Positions 1-11,934 of a stretch of DNA of 64,000 nucleotides are shown piece by piece. Made by a program: the position numbers and the translations under genes. Position 1 is the first letter of the stretch, and each line of letters begins with the position of its first letter. The notes under the pieces are model-generated. The model was not told the origin of the DNA. It searched no databases and was given only the letters and a program-made list of their open reading frames with translations. Source of the DNA: Centroberyx gerrardi (taxonomy: Eukaryota; Chordata; Actinopteri; Beryciformes; Berycidae); assembly GCF_048128805.1 (NCBI RefSeq), contig NC_135998.1:30158492-30222491 (forward strand), in the 5' to 3' direction.

Positions 1-528
1 AGCAGACTAAATAAGCATGACTGCACCACAGCCACCATGCAGACTGCAGTAGCACAGACAGTAACGGTCAGACTGGTTTTATTTTGTTATATATTCGTCT
101 CTCTTAATAATGCGCTCTGGGGCCATTCCGGCTGCACGCGCCTCCGTTTCATTAAAACGGCTCTCTTTTTAATTAACACCAAGGGCACAAATCCCTTAAG
201 TGCTCTCTTGCAGTAGAGATGCAGTCAAATTACAAAAAAAAAAAATGTCCCCCCGCTGCCGGAGACCCATGCAAAGAAATGAATCATATCCATAACTTTA
301 CAACGAAGGTGAGGGAGGGGAAGCCACAGGACAAGCTAGCAAATCTGCAGCAAAATATCAGATAAGAGGTGGAGAGCGAGCAAAAAAAAAAAAAGACTAG
401 GACTACTCCTTTCGTGGCTTTATTCTTATTATTTGCCACGTCGTCTACAGACAGCACATAAGCTGTTTAATAACTGTAACAACACGCCGAAGTGTAGACT
501 AGGCTGTATTGACATGCATTCAACTCAC
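1..528. other. No gene recognised; left-edge flank
   Basis: No coding region, RNA gene or clear repeat is visible. The stretch holds several short poly-A runs and ordinary mixed sequence. If the candidate minus-strand first exon next to it is real, this would be the start of that gene's first intron, whose body lies outside the window. Confidence 0.4.
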
Positions 529-760
529 CTTGCTGTTGTGAAGTGGAAGACGTCGGAGCGAAGAGTTGCGAAACTGCGGCGGCTTCTTTTCAGTCTCACC
601 TGAGTCCAGGAAAGTGTCACAAGTTGCAGCACGAGCCGCAAACTTTTACGCGGCTATATTGTCCACGCGCCGGGTTGCCAGATATGAAATAAAACTGTGA
701 AGTTTCTGCGGGCTGCGCCTCCTTTTCCTCTTCTCCCATTTACCGTGGCTGCTATTGGAG
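529..760 (-). promoter_or_regulatory. Candidate promoter and noncoding first exon of a gene leaving the window leftward
   Basis: Read on the minus strand there is a CCAAT box at 756-752 and a TATA-like AATATAG at 660-654. Two strong splice donors follow: CAG|GTGAGAC with the exon ending at 600, and AAG|GTGAGTTG with the exon ending at 529. The order CCAAT, TATA-like box, short GC-richer stretch, donor is what a short 5' UTR exon looks like. No coding sequence is visible, so the gene cannot be named. The evidence is motif order only; one or both donors could be chance. Confidence 0.3.
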
Positions 761-1118
761 CTGATTTACACCGATTTCCTCTCCAATGCTCGCCGAGTCT
801 TTGATTATAGCTAATCTGACAGATCAATCCCTTTTTCAAAACGATTCCTTCAGCGCACAGATCAACCAGCGGGTGTTTTTATTCACGCGAAAGGGCTGTA
901 TCTCTGCGGAGAAAGCGGGGTTTCTTCCATAAATTCAATGCATATTTAACTCGCTCCTCCTCTGACGTGGGGAAGGGGGCGTGGCTCTTGTCAGGATGAT
1001 GGATGGCTGCTGAGGGAAAGTTTTGCCTCGTTTTGGATGTTTCAAATAAGCCATAATCACCTGCCGCTTAGAGCTGCAAGGAAAGCATTTTTTTTGTATC
1101 CTGGTCATGACACCTTTA
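761..1118. other. Unannotated spacer
   Basis: No ORF, RNA gene or repeat stands out. A GC-box-like GGGGGCGTGGC at about 976-986 could belong to the candidate leftward promoter, but nothing else supports that. Confidence 0.35.
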
Positions 1119-2590
1119 CTATAAAGAACTAATCCTATAATACATTTTAGAGGGCTGCTTTGAAGCGATCACAGCAAAACTAGAACATTCCCTACAGGAA
1201 TCTACAATATATACTATAATAAGTCCCTGTAATAGGAATATTACAGTAGGCTATAGTAATATTTTAGTGATGCCATATGAGATTAAAAATAAACACAATA
1301 AAATGGGATAAGGTCACTGTAAACTCACTATTGGGCACACTATAACTCCCTATATGGATATGATAGGAATATTATAGCGATAGGAGATTTAAAAAAAAAA
1401 CATTAACAACAACAGCAGGAATTGACAAACCATTTTAGTATCATTTCTCAATAGTCAATAGAAGGTTAAGGGACTGACTTTATTGTCCATGCTCTTATTC
1501 ATGTATTATTACATTAAAAAAAAACAAAAAAAACCCCATGGTAGGCTGTGTTAAAGCATCAGAAAGAGACATCTGGTTAGAGAGACATATTGTAGACTCA
1601 GTTTACTCACTTTACCTGCAGCCAGCAAACTCTATTTAAGTTTCTCTCTACAGTCAACAGAGGCATAGTTTGGGAAATCCAAGTTTGAGGCTAAAACATT
1701 ATCTTTAAAATCAGACACACTGCACACATGCCAGCATTAAAGTGAGTATAGATAGGCCACCAACTGCCCGTCCTTCCCTTACTATAAAGAACTATTGTAA
1801 TCCTCTAATACACTAAAATACAAATATCACAGAAAAACTTGAAGGGCCCACTGGAATATAATACTAATAACATAAAGATGAAATAGATCATGAAGTTCAA
1901 TAAGGTCACTATAAACATAATATTATACACTCACATTATAACTTCCTATAGCGATATTATAGTCATACTATAGGAAATAAAAAAATCCTAAGGTAAAATA
2001 AGGCCACTATGAACTCACTGCTGAGTACCACTGACACTCTTTAAGCTCCTATAGCAATATTATAGTGATACTATAGGAGATAAAGTAAACTCACTATTCA
2101 GTACCACAGAGATACTGCAAGTCTCTATATTAATATCATAGGAATATTCTAGTGATACCATAGGTCAGTGGTTCTCAACGTGGGGTCTGGGGACCACCAG
2201 GGGTCCTTGAGGGGGTTCCAGGGGGTCCCCAGCAAATTGATGAATTGCTAAACTTCAGCATTATTTCATTTACAAGAAGTGAACACAATTAGAGAATGTA
2301 GAAGAATGACTGTTTTGATCATAGTTTCACTGTTGTCTCTCTACCTGCAATACAGATAGTCATGGAATTCTGGACAAAATCATATCTAACAATAAAAATA
2401 TTCTCAGATTTGGGTTCAAGAGACAAAATCTCATCAAATGGGGGTCTATGGCTCTAAGGTGCTCTATCAAGGACTAAATTAGGGGTCCTTGATATGGAAA
2501 AGGTTGAGAATCACTGTCCTAGGAGATGGAAGTAGAATAAGTTCACTATAAACTCGCTATCCAGTACCACAGACACAGTGTAAGTCCCTT
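1119..2590. repeat. Degenerate tandem/dispersed repeat, unit roughly 95-130 bp
   Basis: A diverged motif recurs: 'aaggtcactataaactcac', then 'cagtaccacagacac', then 'taggaatattatagtgatac', then 'tataggagat'. Recognisable units lie near 1310-1390, 1900-1975, 2005-2085, 2087-2165 and 2525-2600, with looser copies near 1195-1285. A second motif (tttactataaagaact) occurs near 1119 and again near 1780. Units are too diverged for a simple tandem call by eye. A hAT-like element at 2166-2516 interrupts the last unit. Confidence 0.55.
2166..2516. mobile_element. Non-autonomous hAT-like element (MITE)
   Basis: The 351 bp element has 14 bp terminal inverted repeats: CAGTGGTTCTCAAC at 2166-2179 and GTTGAGAATCACTG at 2503-2516, with one mismatch. 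The CAGTGGTTCTCAAC end is typical of hAT/Charlie-type elements in vertebrates. It carries no transposase ORF. Flanking octamers (2158-2165 and 2517-2524) agree at 5 of 8 positions, consistent with an old 8 bp target duplication. It sits inside a degenerate tandem repeat unit whose sequence resumes on the far side. Confidence 0.7.
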
Positions 2591-3337
2591 CTAGGAATAT
2601 TCTAGTGACTTTTTTGCAGCGAAGGGGGGGGGCTCAACTACAGGGAAAATTCTTCTAACCACAATGTGAGTTCCCTGTCAACGCCTTTAATTATGTGGTT
2701 ATTTATAGTACCGCCCTGTGTGCCTCTTGTGGTCTAACTAAGCCTATAGCCTGAACCGCGCTCATACATCACACCTGCAGAGGCCTGTAATAACCACAGC
2801 AGATTTTTACTGTCTGGGGGAGAGTCTCGGGGGTTATCTGGTTATTTTTATAGTCTTATTAACCAGAAAATTACGCGAACACATTGAGGAACCAATCTGT
2901 TTAGCTGATGGCCGGGAATACTGAGGCATAGGCCGACGTGATTGTTCTTTGGTTCAATTGCAAACAGTTGGCCGGACCCATAAAGCATCAGGATGTGGTG
3001 TTGTTTAAAACCACAGCCGACCACATTTTGTTCATCTCTGTTCATTATATTAGGGTGTAATTTTTCATTTGATTTTTTGGAGCTCGCTCTGTTAAGATAC
3101 ATGGTTAATATCTGACAACAGAGATGTTAACCATTACCATATGGAGGCATGTAATGTTTTCTGCCTTGCAAGGAAGGGGCCACATGTACTTTATTATTTC
3201 TGACAAACATTTGTGGAGTGTGACCTCTTGTGGACAAATCGCTAACGCACCCAATCAAATGACTCATAGCCAAATAAGACATATGAAACAAAAAGTTGAC
3301 TTTGTTTGGATGCTGTTTTCTCAAAACGATACATCAG
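2591..3337. other. Unannotated spacer
   Basis: Short ORFs on both strands have no recognisable domain, splice context or start context. I see no gene, RNA or defined repeat here. Confidence 0.35.
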
Positions 3338-3490
3338 AGGTGTGACCAAGTCAATTTTGCTCGAGTTCCACATCAGTCTCAAGTCTTGAGGCACAAGTCT
3401 CAAGTCAAGTCCCAAGTCTAAATGTAGATTAGCAAGTCAAGTCCAAGTCAATCCATGTCATTAATGTCAAGTCTCAAGTCTAAAGCTCCT
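3338..3490. repeat. CAAGTC-rich interspersed repeat, copy 1 (partial)
   Basis: The stretch starts 'gtgaccaagtcaattttgct' and is built from variants of 'caagtcaagtctcaagtc'. It shares a long, almost collinear stretch with the copy at 26262-26715. That includes 'aaatgtagattagcaagtc' followed by 'cattaatgtcaagtctcaag'. Only the left part of the family is present here. The family type is unknown; it looks like a transposon with CAAGTC-rich ends. Confidence 0.6.
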
Positions 3491-3908
3491 GGGTTTCCTC
3501 CCATCTACTTCCCGTTCCTGTTCAGCGCTGTGCTCTTGTTTCACCTGAAACTTCCTGTCTCCACTCCATACCAATGTATCACTATCAAAAAGCCTAAGAG
3601 AATTCATTAGGAGGAAAGTTGAGATGAATTATAAGCCCTTGTTGTTCTGGTCAAGGGCAGGGGAATCATTTCAGCTTCGGGTTAGATTAGAAGACTATTT
3701 AGTTTTTTTCATGTTATTATGATTTGACAAGCACCCCTATCCCAAGAAAAAAATATGTTTTGTTGTGCCAGCACAACCCTAGTTATGACTATGTTTATTA
3801 AACATTTGAAAGAAAACAAAAATGTGTTGCACTTATACACATATACACATATAAAATAGGCCTACTGACAACAATTGATTCTGCAATATGTATGTATGTA
3901 TGTATGCA

Positions 3909-3946
<38 letters not shown>

Positions 3947-4472
3947 GTGGGTTATCTATAACTAACTGTGTATCTTTATCTATCTATCTGTTTGTCTATA
4001 ATCTGCATTGAATTACAAATGGCAGCAGATACCAGTGGCCATTTACACATGGCTTTAAGACTATTTGAAAGTATTTAAAGAGAAGCTACCTACTGAAAAC
4101 AGAAAGTCAACATATTAAGCCTTGTTACAGAGAAGAAAATGAACCCTGTTCAAAATCTTGATATTATTGTGCATGTGAGTATTTTTACATTAGATAAAAG
4201 ACTTTGTTACTCCCTATGCAGAAGTGGTTCCAATCTCCCATTGGAGTTTTGATGTAATGTATTTTGTGTACAGGTGATGTCATACAGTAGATACTAGAGT
4301 TACCACTTGTGCTTATAAGCCACCAAGGCCTTTGCCTTTCCTTTTCTTTCTAAGTGTCAAACTGAAATCTTGCATCTTTGAAAATGGCAAAAGGTGGAGA
4401 ACAGACAAAAGTGCGGGTGGTTAAAATATGAATACAGTATAGCAGCATCAAGTTTGAAAAAGTACAGAAAAG

Positions 4473-4504
<32 letters not shown>

Positions 4505-5514
4505 CGTCTGGTTCATGGAAGTGTAAAAGTTTGTAGTGGAAATTGACCATTGGCAAAACACTGACTCATCTTTGTATTGGTATCAGTGCTGACAGTAAAT
4601 ACACATCATATGAAAGAACAGTGAATGTGGGTGGTGTGCTATGGAGAAAGAGCCAAAGATCATCTAACTAGACTGTGGGGTAGGGAGGTTTGAGGAACAG
4701 GGATTCAGTATTTGCACTATATGAGACCGGCCCTGGACATATGATGCAGGATCTTGAACCAAGATCTTACCCCTACCTCACTGGTTCACTGCAAATAGCT
4801 CTATCAGTTGGGTCTATGCAGGGCTGTAAAGGATTGGAAACTCACTTTAACCACCTTTATAGGCTGAGATAAATCTTTATGATTTTAAATTCATAGTAAG
4901 TAGTATCAAACTGTATCAAAAGTTAGGATAGTGTCTTTAAAACAAACAAACAAACAACAACAACAAATATGTTTTTTTTTTCTTTCTGAAAATGTAATTG
5001 ATTTTTTGTTTCTATTGGCGGTTCTTTGCCCTATGGTGATAAAAAACTAGCAGCATGTCTGACTGTCGGTCGCTTGCACAACACAGCCTGCGTTTCAGAT
5101 CATAAAATTTTACGATATCAGGTTACAAACAGCCTACAGAACACAGTGTTCACCAGACGTCCAGTCTTTGGGTGCGTCGAGGTGCATGCCACGATATAAA
5201 TCGAACTTGCCTGTCTACCCTTGGTATGTCTGTGTGTGTATTTGGTAGCGGGCTCTGCCAATCACTGTCATGTAATTTGAGTAGAACTAAAGGAATACGT
5301 TATGGATGATTTCAATCGGTCGGTCCTGGGTCTAGGTCAGAGGAGGCAAGGTAGAGCCAGGGAACTCAGTGTCGGGAATAGACAAGGCAGGGTATGGATC
5401 TTCTTCACTTTATCAAAAGAATTAGGAAATGTACTAGGTTTGGTTAAATTATCAATTATCCAAATATAGAAAGACAGCAGCAGCATTCTGTACGAGTTGA
5501 AGGTTTGAAGGCCA
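3491..5514. other. Unannotated spacer with simple repeats
   Basis: No gene recognised. It contains a (GT)n tract at 3912-3945, a TTTA-type tract near 4470-4498 and a short A/C-rich run near 4940-4965. Short ORFs have no supporting features. Confidence 0.4.
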
Positions 5515-6260
5515 TAATATTAACCAGAACTAGAAAATTTGCTCACATTACTCCCATCCTGACCTCCCTTCATTGGCTCCCAATTCAAGCCAGGTCTGAC
5601 TTTAAGGAGCTTCTGTCAACATATAAATCATTACATGGGCTTGCACCGTAATATTTACCCGACCTCATCATCCCTAATGTTCGATGGCAGGACGCTGGTT
5701 ACCTTACTGTCCCAAGAATCAAGAAAAAATCAGCAGGCAGTAGAGCGTTCTCCTACCAAGCTCCCTACCTCTGGAACCAGCTACCTCTTACGATCAGGGA
5801 GGCTAATTCTGTAGAAATCTTCAAATCTAAACTCAAAACGTATTCATTCTCGCAATCATATGACCTGCCATAACACTGTCTACCTTGGGATCCACACAGT
5901 CTCTTCTTCTACCTTAGCTTCTGCTTCTGTTCTACTCTAGTCACTGTCATTGCCCATGGTCTATGCTCAGCCGTCCCGGTGGGGGATCCCTCTGTGACTC
6001 GGCCCACCCAAGGTTTCTTCAATTTTTTTTTTTCCGTCTCAATCCAGCTGTTGGAGGCGTCACCATGTGACAGTTCCTCAGTTTTGGGGGACACCGTCAC
6101 AGGCGACCGGAGCAATAGGGGCGATGCCCCATCTTGGCCGACCTCTCAAGGTTTGGCTCCTGAACAGGACACACTGATGTACGCAGGTTTGTCTGCAGAC
6201 GTGGTGCGGACTATTCAGGGCGTACAGGCATAATCCATCATCTCATGCTATAAGGCAAAA
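5515..6260 (+). mobile_element. L2/Rex1-like non-LTR retrotransposon, 3' remnant
   Basis: Translation on the plus strand gives the conserved C-terminal end of a reverse transcriptase ORF: 'LTSLHWLPIQARSDFK', then 'TYKSLHGLAP', then 'SRAFSYQAPYLWNQLPL' and 'SVEIFKSKLKTYSF'. An in-frame TAA near 5649 and the missing 5' part show a dead, truncated copy. The following stretch, including 'ggcccacccaaggtttcttc' near 6001, is the usual 3' UTR of such fish LINEs. Short ORFs over 5900-6233 are part of this element, not genes. Confidence 0.8.
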
Positions 6261-6535
6261 GTCAAGTTTTTCTATAGAGCCCTTTATCACAGCATGTCTC
6301 AAAGGGCTTTACATACCATATACCATACTACATCACTATATACCATACTACATCAAACACACTCATGCTAACATTCACACTAATCTCCAATTCACCTGAC
6401 CTGCATGTCTTTGTGAGACTGTGAGAGAAAACCGGAGCACCCAGAGGAATCCCGCAAAAACACAGGAGAACATGCAGACTCCACACAGAAAGGACCGGGG
6501 CTGAAATTCAAAACCCAGGACTTTGTTTTTTTTTT
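6261..6535. repeat. Common teleost interspersed repeat (LINE-tail type)
   Basis: The region contains 'ctgacctgcatgtctttg' followed by a diverged 'accggagcaccc' and 'gagaacatgcagactccaca'. This block is found in very many fish introns and is usually classed with L2/CR1-type tails. It follows directly on the LINE remnant to its left. It has no coding capacity. Confidence 0.55.
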
Positions 6536-7133
6536 ATCCCAGGACCTTCTTCTGCCAAAAATGGTTGGGTTTCCAAAAGTGGTGTGGAGAAAGGGATGAT
6601 GACCCATTTAATTGTTCAATTGGGTCTATTCTTTCTTTTGTCCAGCACCTGTTGGAGAGGGGACTGGCGCATTCCACACTGTATGATGTCAGTGATCTCC
6701 TTGTGTCATGAAGATGTTGCAGAGAGGATCGGTGTCAGCTGCCCTCTCCTGAACCACCACCCTGCAACCCTTTCTGCAGAGGGCCAGGAGGGAATGTTCA
6801 GTGATGTGTTCTGCCACCTCCCAGTGGCAATTGCCTTTGGTTCTCGAAGCCCTCTCCAAGCAGCCTTTGGAGCCTATTAGGCAGGTCTTTCTTAAATCGC
6901 TGTCTGAGTCTGAAAGAGTGAGTGACCTGTGTGCACTCTCCATCCGTCCCAGCTGTTTACTGGTGAGAGGGGATTTGCATGGCGGTACACTCAGACAAAA
7001 CCTTTACCCCTAAGAACATCAGAAGGTCTTTTTGGTCCAGGACGATCCAGCTGGACCGGCAAGTTCTATGCTGCTCCCCATGCTGGGGAGAGGGAGGAGA
7101 GGTTTCATCGTATGTGCCCGCTCAGTGCATGCA
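6536..7133. other. Unannotated spacer
   Basis: Several overlapping short ORFs in different frames show no domain, splice or start evidence. I see no gene. Confidence 0.35.
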
Positions 7134-7410
7134 ATAGTGAATCTAATGTTGCAGCACAGGTATGACCGGTAGCAGGTTCAGTTCCACTGTTGAATGCTAC
7201 CTGAAGTCTCCCACCACCCCTCCCCCTCACAGCTCAGGCGCGTTCACAAGGTAACTTCCAGGCCAAAAAACAGCTTCATGAAGCAGTATGTCAGTGCCCA
7301 TAAACCTCTATCTCTTGGCACTTTCTGCACCATTTTGAACAACATGGAATGTGAACAGGGGAATGGGCGGTGCCAAACTACTTCCAGATAACATCATACG
7401 TCCATAGATG
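7134..7410 (+). repeat. Interspersed repeat family A, copy 1
   Basis: A near-identical segment occurs at 58286-58580. The match starts at 'gaatctaatgttgcagcaca' and runs through 'gtagcaggttcagttccact', 'caccacccctccccctcaca' and 'cagcttcatgaagcagtatg'. After a diverged middle it resumes at 'gtgggcggngccaaac' and 'cttccagataNcatcatac'. Two copies 51 kb apart in the same orientation indicate a dispersed, probably non-autonomous mobile repeat. The class is not recognised. Confidence 0.65.
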
Positions 7411-7578
7411 GCACTCAGTCTCTCTCTCTACTCCAACTCAACTCCAACCTAACAACTGACAGCACAGTGTGCATCCCTGAAAAGTTACAACTGATGAGGC
7501 TTCATCAGGGTGTGGTCAAGGCAGGAGTCCTTGGACAAATGTAAAATAAAAGCTTTTAGCTTTTGCTATCACAACAGT

Positions 7579-7695
7579 ACGGAAGAGGATTAGGACCAAA
7601 GTCCAAATTCTGAGTTCTGACTTTATTCTCAGAATTCTGACTTTAAACTTAGAACTCAAATACATTTTTCACATGTGGCCCTAATCCTCTTCCGT
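7579..7695. mobile_element. Short palindromic MITE (ACGGAAGAGGATTAGG family), copy 1
   Basis: The ends are ACGGAAGAGGATTAGG at 7579-7594 and its inverse CCTAATCCTCTTCCGT at 7680-7695, a perfect 16 bp inverted repeat. The inside consists of 'tctgacttta' and 'ctcagaattctgac' units, themselves palindromic around GAATTC. The subterminal 'cacatgtggccc' matches the subterminal end of the copy at 8537. It has no coding capacity. Confidence 0.7.
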
Positions 7696-8225
7696 GCAAC
7701 AGAGTGCCTTGGACCCTCTTTGGTTGTTAATACATTCTTGTAGTTCCCTGTTGATAGCTCTCTGCCATGGACATTTCTGGTACCAAGAAGCGCTCCCAAA
7801 TTCTAGTTCCCCTTTTTTCTTACCTTTCACATGAAGATGTTTTTGTGTGGATCACTTCCAGAGAAGTCAAAAATTGACCTATGCAGCAAATTAATAAGAT
7901 GGTGATTCTAATGGTTTCTGAATAACCATTAAATCTGATCCTATGAATATATATTTGAATATAGTGACAGCTAGCAGTCTAATCCTAGCTGTGGTCAAAG
8001 AACAACTAGATCACTGATGCCAAAAGACACAATCACCCCCAAATAACTTCAGAAAATAATCATCACCAGTGTTATCTGTGCAGCCTTAGACTAAATGACA
8101 TCGCAGTTCATGAAAAATAGAAAAATAGTCTGTTAGACTGACGCTTGTTGGTTTGAGTGGTGCTCTTCATGTCTGGGGCCCCTCAGAGAGGCAAGGCTGT
8201 TTGTGGGTGAAACGTCAAGGCATGT

Positions 8226-8262
<37 letters not shown>

Positions 8263-8536
8263 ATGCACATGCATTTTGCAGACTGAATGAGAGAGCAAGA
8301 GAAGTAGAGGCCAGAGTGAGTGATAACTAGAGATGCCAGAGGAGGTTTCCCCCTCCAACGCCTGTCAGACGGCCACAAAAGGGAATTTCAAGGGTCACTT
8401 CCTTCCTCACACTTCACCCTGTACTCACGTATCAAATCCAAGAATTCCATGTCGATATTTGTGTCCCTGTGGAGAATGATCCTCCCAAGTTGTCCTGGAG
8501 AGAACAAACTTCTTCAGAATGCAAGAACAGAGAACT
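7696..8536. other. Unannotated spacer with (GT)n
   Basis: No gene recognised. A (GT)n tract lies at 8231-8260. ORFs running through it are microsatellite artefacts. Confidence 0.4.
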
Positions 8537-8752
8537 ACGGAAGAGGATTAGGGCCACATGTGAAAAATGTATTTGAGTTCTGCGTTTAAAGTCAGAATTC
8601 TGAGGAAAAAAGTCAGAATTCCGACTTTAAACTCAGAATTCTGACTGTTTTCTCAGAATTCTGACTTTAAACTTTAATCTCAGAATTCTGCCTTTTTTTC
8701 AGAATTCAGACTTTAATCTCAGAATTCTGACTTTATTCTCAGAATCTCAGTA
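8537..8752. mobile_element. Palindromic MITE (ACGGAAGAGGATTAGG family), copy 2
   Basis: The left end ACGGAAGAGGATTAGG and the subterminal 'gccacatgtgaaaaatgt' match the inverted right end of the copy at 7579-7695. An expanded internal array of 'tcagaattctgacttta' units follows, with about eight GAATTC-centred palindromes. The right terminal inverted repeat is not seen, so the copy is truncated or rearranged at its right end. Confidence 0.65.
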
Positions 8753-9406
8753 CTATACTACAGGTCTACTGCTGTTTGGATGTGATGCATTCTCGCAATG
8801 AATCTTGGGCCTTCCCATTCGTTCTCGTCAGCCAAACCGCCATCTGATGCATCCCTCGCTTGGCAAGTCAAATTTCCAGGCTCTTTATCCGTCCTCCTTG
8901 CGTTCTTTTGTGCTCAGTGGGTGAGGAGAACACAGATGCTGTCTGACAAACACAAGGCTTTCCTCTATTTATTTCATTCATTTCACTTTTCTAATTACCC
9001 TATATCTCCCTCCTGACAGCTCCCATGTATCATACTCTGTCCACAGAATTTCAGCCTATCAAGCCAGGGGAGCTTTCCAAAACATTGTCCCCATTTTCCT
9101 GATGTGCTATCAGACCTGACAGCCAGTACTTGGCATAAGCAACAAGGTGTAAACTCGGAAGCTGACATACATTTGATGTGAGTGTCTTTGGAATCTCTTG
9201 CCACTGATGCAAGTCTTGAGATGTTTCCATTGGCGTCTCTGTACAAAGAGAGGAGAATCCAAATTATGTCCAGTTTGGGGAATGAAAAACTGCAGGTGAA
9301 AAGAAGAGTGATAGGAGCGATTGCCCATTGTTAAGTTTGATATTTAATGGTTTTGTTAGTCACACTCAAAATGTGCATACACATGCATTTACTCCCTTCC
9401 ACCCTT
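8753..9406. other. Unannotated spacer
   Basis: No gene, RNA or repeat recognised. Short ORFs on both strands are unsupported. Confidence 0.35.
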
Positions 9407-9606
9407 CAGTCACTCACTCACTCACTCACTCATTCACTCACTCACTCACTCACTCACTCCCACACTCACTCACCCACTCATTCACCCACCCACTCATTCA
9501 CTCACTCACTCCCACACTCACTCACCCACTCATTCACCCACCCACTCACTCACTCACTCACTCACTCACTCACTCACTCACTCACTCACTCACTCACTCA
9601 CTCAGT
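9407..9606. repeat. (ACTC)n tetranucleotide array with a higher-order unit
   Basis: About 200 bp of ACTC/CACT repeats. Interspersed CCCAC, CATTCA and CACCCA variants form a larger unit of about 50-60 bp that occurs twice (roughly 9445-9505 and 9505-9565) before a pure CACT run. Two plus-strand ORFs across it (L-T-H-S repeats) are artefacts of the array. Confidence 0.9.
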
Positions 9607-11699
9607 CCAGTTTGGTGAGTAATTGATGCTGATGCCTCAGCAATTCTGGTCATTTAATTTTTCCCACTTCTATACCTTTTGTGAAGGTTTTAGTGTGTCT
9701 ATTTGTGCACACTGATTATTGTACTGCAGACAGCCGTTGGGTAACCACCTCACCTCTGAGTGCCTCTTAATCAGGCGGGAAGGCATGATAATGTCCTCGT
9801 TATTATTCTATAAAATGACATAGTGCACTTTACTATTTATTAGTCAGCGACTACGAATGATACCAGTGGGTGGGAATGTGATAAGGGTGTCGTTAAAGCT
9901 TGTTTAGGCTGTAAAGTGTGACACCTGACTGTGAAAATGGAAACAAGCTTGCTGGCACTACTTTATACACTGCTGTTTGCAAGTTCTGACCATCAGGTAG
10001 GAATTTACAATCTGCAATAGACATTGGCCATGTTTGATTGTCTAAATGTCCAAGCCCTGAAGTATTACAGCAGCCAAACAGGCAAGCCTTTTCTCCGCTA
10101 GTCATTCCTGCCTATCCTGTGTTTTAAAATATGTTATGTGTGTAAATATCTTGTAAGTGACCTAAGGATCATTTTTCACAACAAATCAAATTATTATGGT
10201 AGATGAGTTAACTTTATCTTGCAGACATTAGTCTACATCATTAAAAACCCGGTGAATCTAAATATCTAAAGCTCCTACAAGATAGAAAATGTTCGTATTA
10301 ATTACAAGCTGAGAGTATTTGTATTAGTAGAAAAGTATAAAAAGGACCAAGATTATTCTTTAATATTGATATATTGTGTAGCCACACAATATATCATAAT
10401 TGTTATTATTAGTAGTAGCATTAATATTGTTAGTATTATGAAATTGCATTTGTAGTGTGTTGTATAGTAGTAGCAGTAGATGGCCTTCACTAACCTAAAA
10501 TAACGCTACCTTCAGGCACTGTAGGAAATAACGCTATTAGGAGGTGAACTACTAGAAGCCAACTGATGGTTAAATTGATGTACACTGCAAATTTTAACTA
10601 ATAAATTAATAAAAGCATCAATTACATCCCTGAAGTGTATTTTCGTCTTTTCATTCTGCAGCTCTGTGCCACTTGATTCAGTAGATTTCTAAATTAAGTA
10701 ATGGTGATGATAATAATACGAGGATTAAGGCAGCATTATGATTGCTGCAGCTGACGTCACGCGTCGTCTTGTCCGGTCTTGTCCCCCTGTGTCAAGCATG
10801 CCAGAGTTAGCCAGAACAAGACCGGAAAAAAGGGTGATTTGCCTTCAAAATAAAAGCATACAACTAGTCACCCTTTGTAAAGACCACAGAAACAATTATG
10901 TACAGCTATCAGTTTAAATTGTCCTTTTAAGGTCGTAGACATCCTTGTCTGGTATATATTTTGTGGTTGAGTCTTTGCATATTTTAACAACCCTATATAT
11001 GGCATCTTGCATAGTCCTTTATGGCTATGAATATATGCTTTGAAAAGGATATTTGGGGCATAAAATAATAATTGCAATTTAATTCATTACAAACTCTTCC
11101 CTAAATATATTATTTATTCATATTCATTCATTAATTCATATATATAGGCCTATATTTTTTTAATTTTCATATTCTCATTAATTTGTATAGGTATATTGCA
11201 CATATGTCAATACTATTATAATTTCTCACTCATTTAATACTGAATATATTTCATATTTTAGCATACGTTTTTTGTCAGTATATTCGACTGCTGTTATTTT
11301 GCACACCCTTGTAATGCTGTAACTAAACATTTTTTCCATATTTTTCAAGCTACATTTCAAGTTATTAAAATGTTGGGATTGGTGATTGCATTGTTGCCCC
11401 CATTTACCTAACTATATTCTTATTTATTTTCAATTTTTTCTTTGCTGCATCCAATTATTACAATAGCATGTGCAACGACCCAATTTCGCTCGACTACCAG
11501 TTTATGTTATTTTGAAAATTGTGACCGGAAAATGTATTTGATATTATTCTGGGTATCTTGACACTAATAACATTGCCTCAGCTGTTGGAAATCAGCCCGT
11601 GAATCAGCCGGACTGGGCTTGTATCGGGAATATTGCTGCATCTTCATGTAACTTTACACCAAAACCAGGAAGCTAAACTCATCAGCCATTGCCTCTATT
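9607..11699. other. Unannotated AT-rich spacer upstream of lrsam1
   Basis: No ORF of note. A CRE-like TGACGTCA lies at 10752-10759. A 10 bp inverted repeat, CCGGTCTTGT at 10773-10782 and ACAAGACCGG at 10816-10825, lies just beyond. Neither has a transcript feature nearby. The rest is AT-rich with no recognised element. Confidence 0.4.
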
Positions 11700-11934
11700 T
11701 CTATCCTGCTCTTGACGATTGACTCGTTCGGTACCGGAGTTACTTATTATCCAGCATCGTTAACGTTGTTTACGAAACTCCCCCTTTTAATGGTGTCACC
11801 TCACGTTACCTACAAGACGGAAGGCCAGTGAAACAGCCGTGACAACGCCTGTGAGCATAACTTAATTTAACTTTACTAGCTAGCCAGACATCTTTTAGTT
11901 GTTAGTGGATTACTGTCGTCTCGCTAACGTTAGC
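11700..11934 (+). promoter_or_regulatory. lrsam1: Candidate lrsam1 promoter and noncoding first exon
   Basis: A strong donor, CGCCT|GTGAGC, ends a possible noncoding exon at 11850. The next acceptor that can serve the start-codon exon is at 12323, so the 5' UTR is most likely split. The neighbourhood contains TAACGTT motifs and the palindrome GCTAACGTTAGC at 11923-11934. There is no clear TATA box. The transcription start is inferred; only the donor is seen. Confidence 0.35.

Noticed and set aside
9328-9622. Two ORFs encoding Leu/Thr/His/Ser repeats
   Set aside because: They are translations of the (ACTC)n array with no unique flanking coding sequence.
10752-10825. CRE palindrome plus short inverted repeat as a promoter
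   Set aside because: No transcript feature, donor or ORF lies nearby on either strand.
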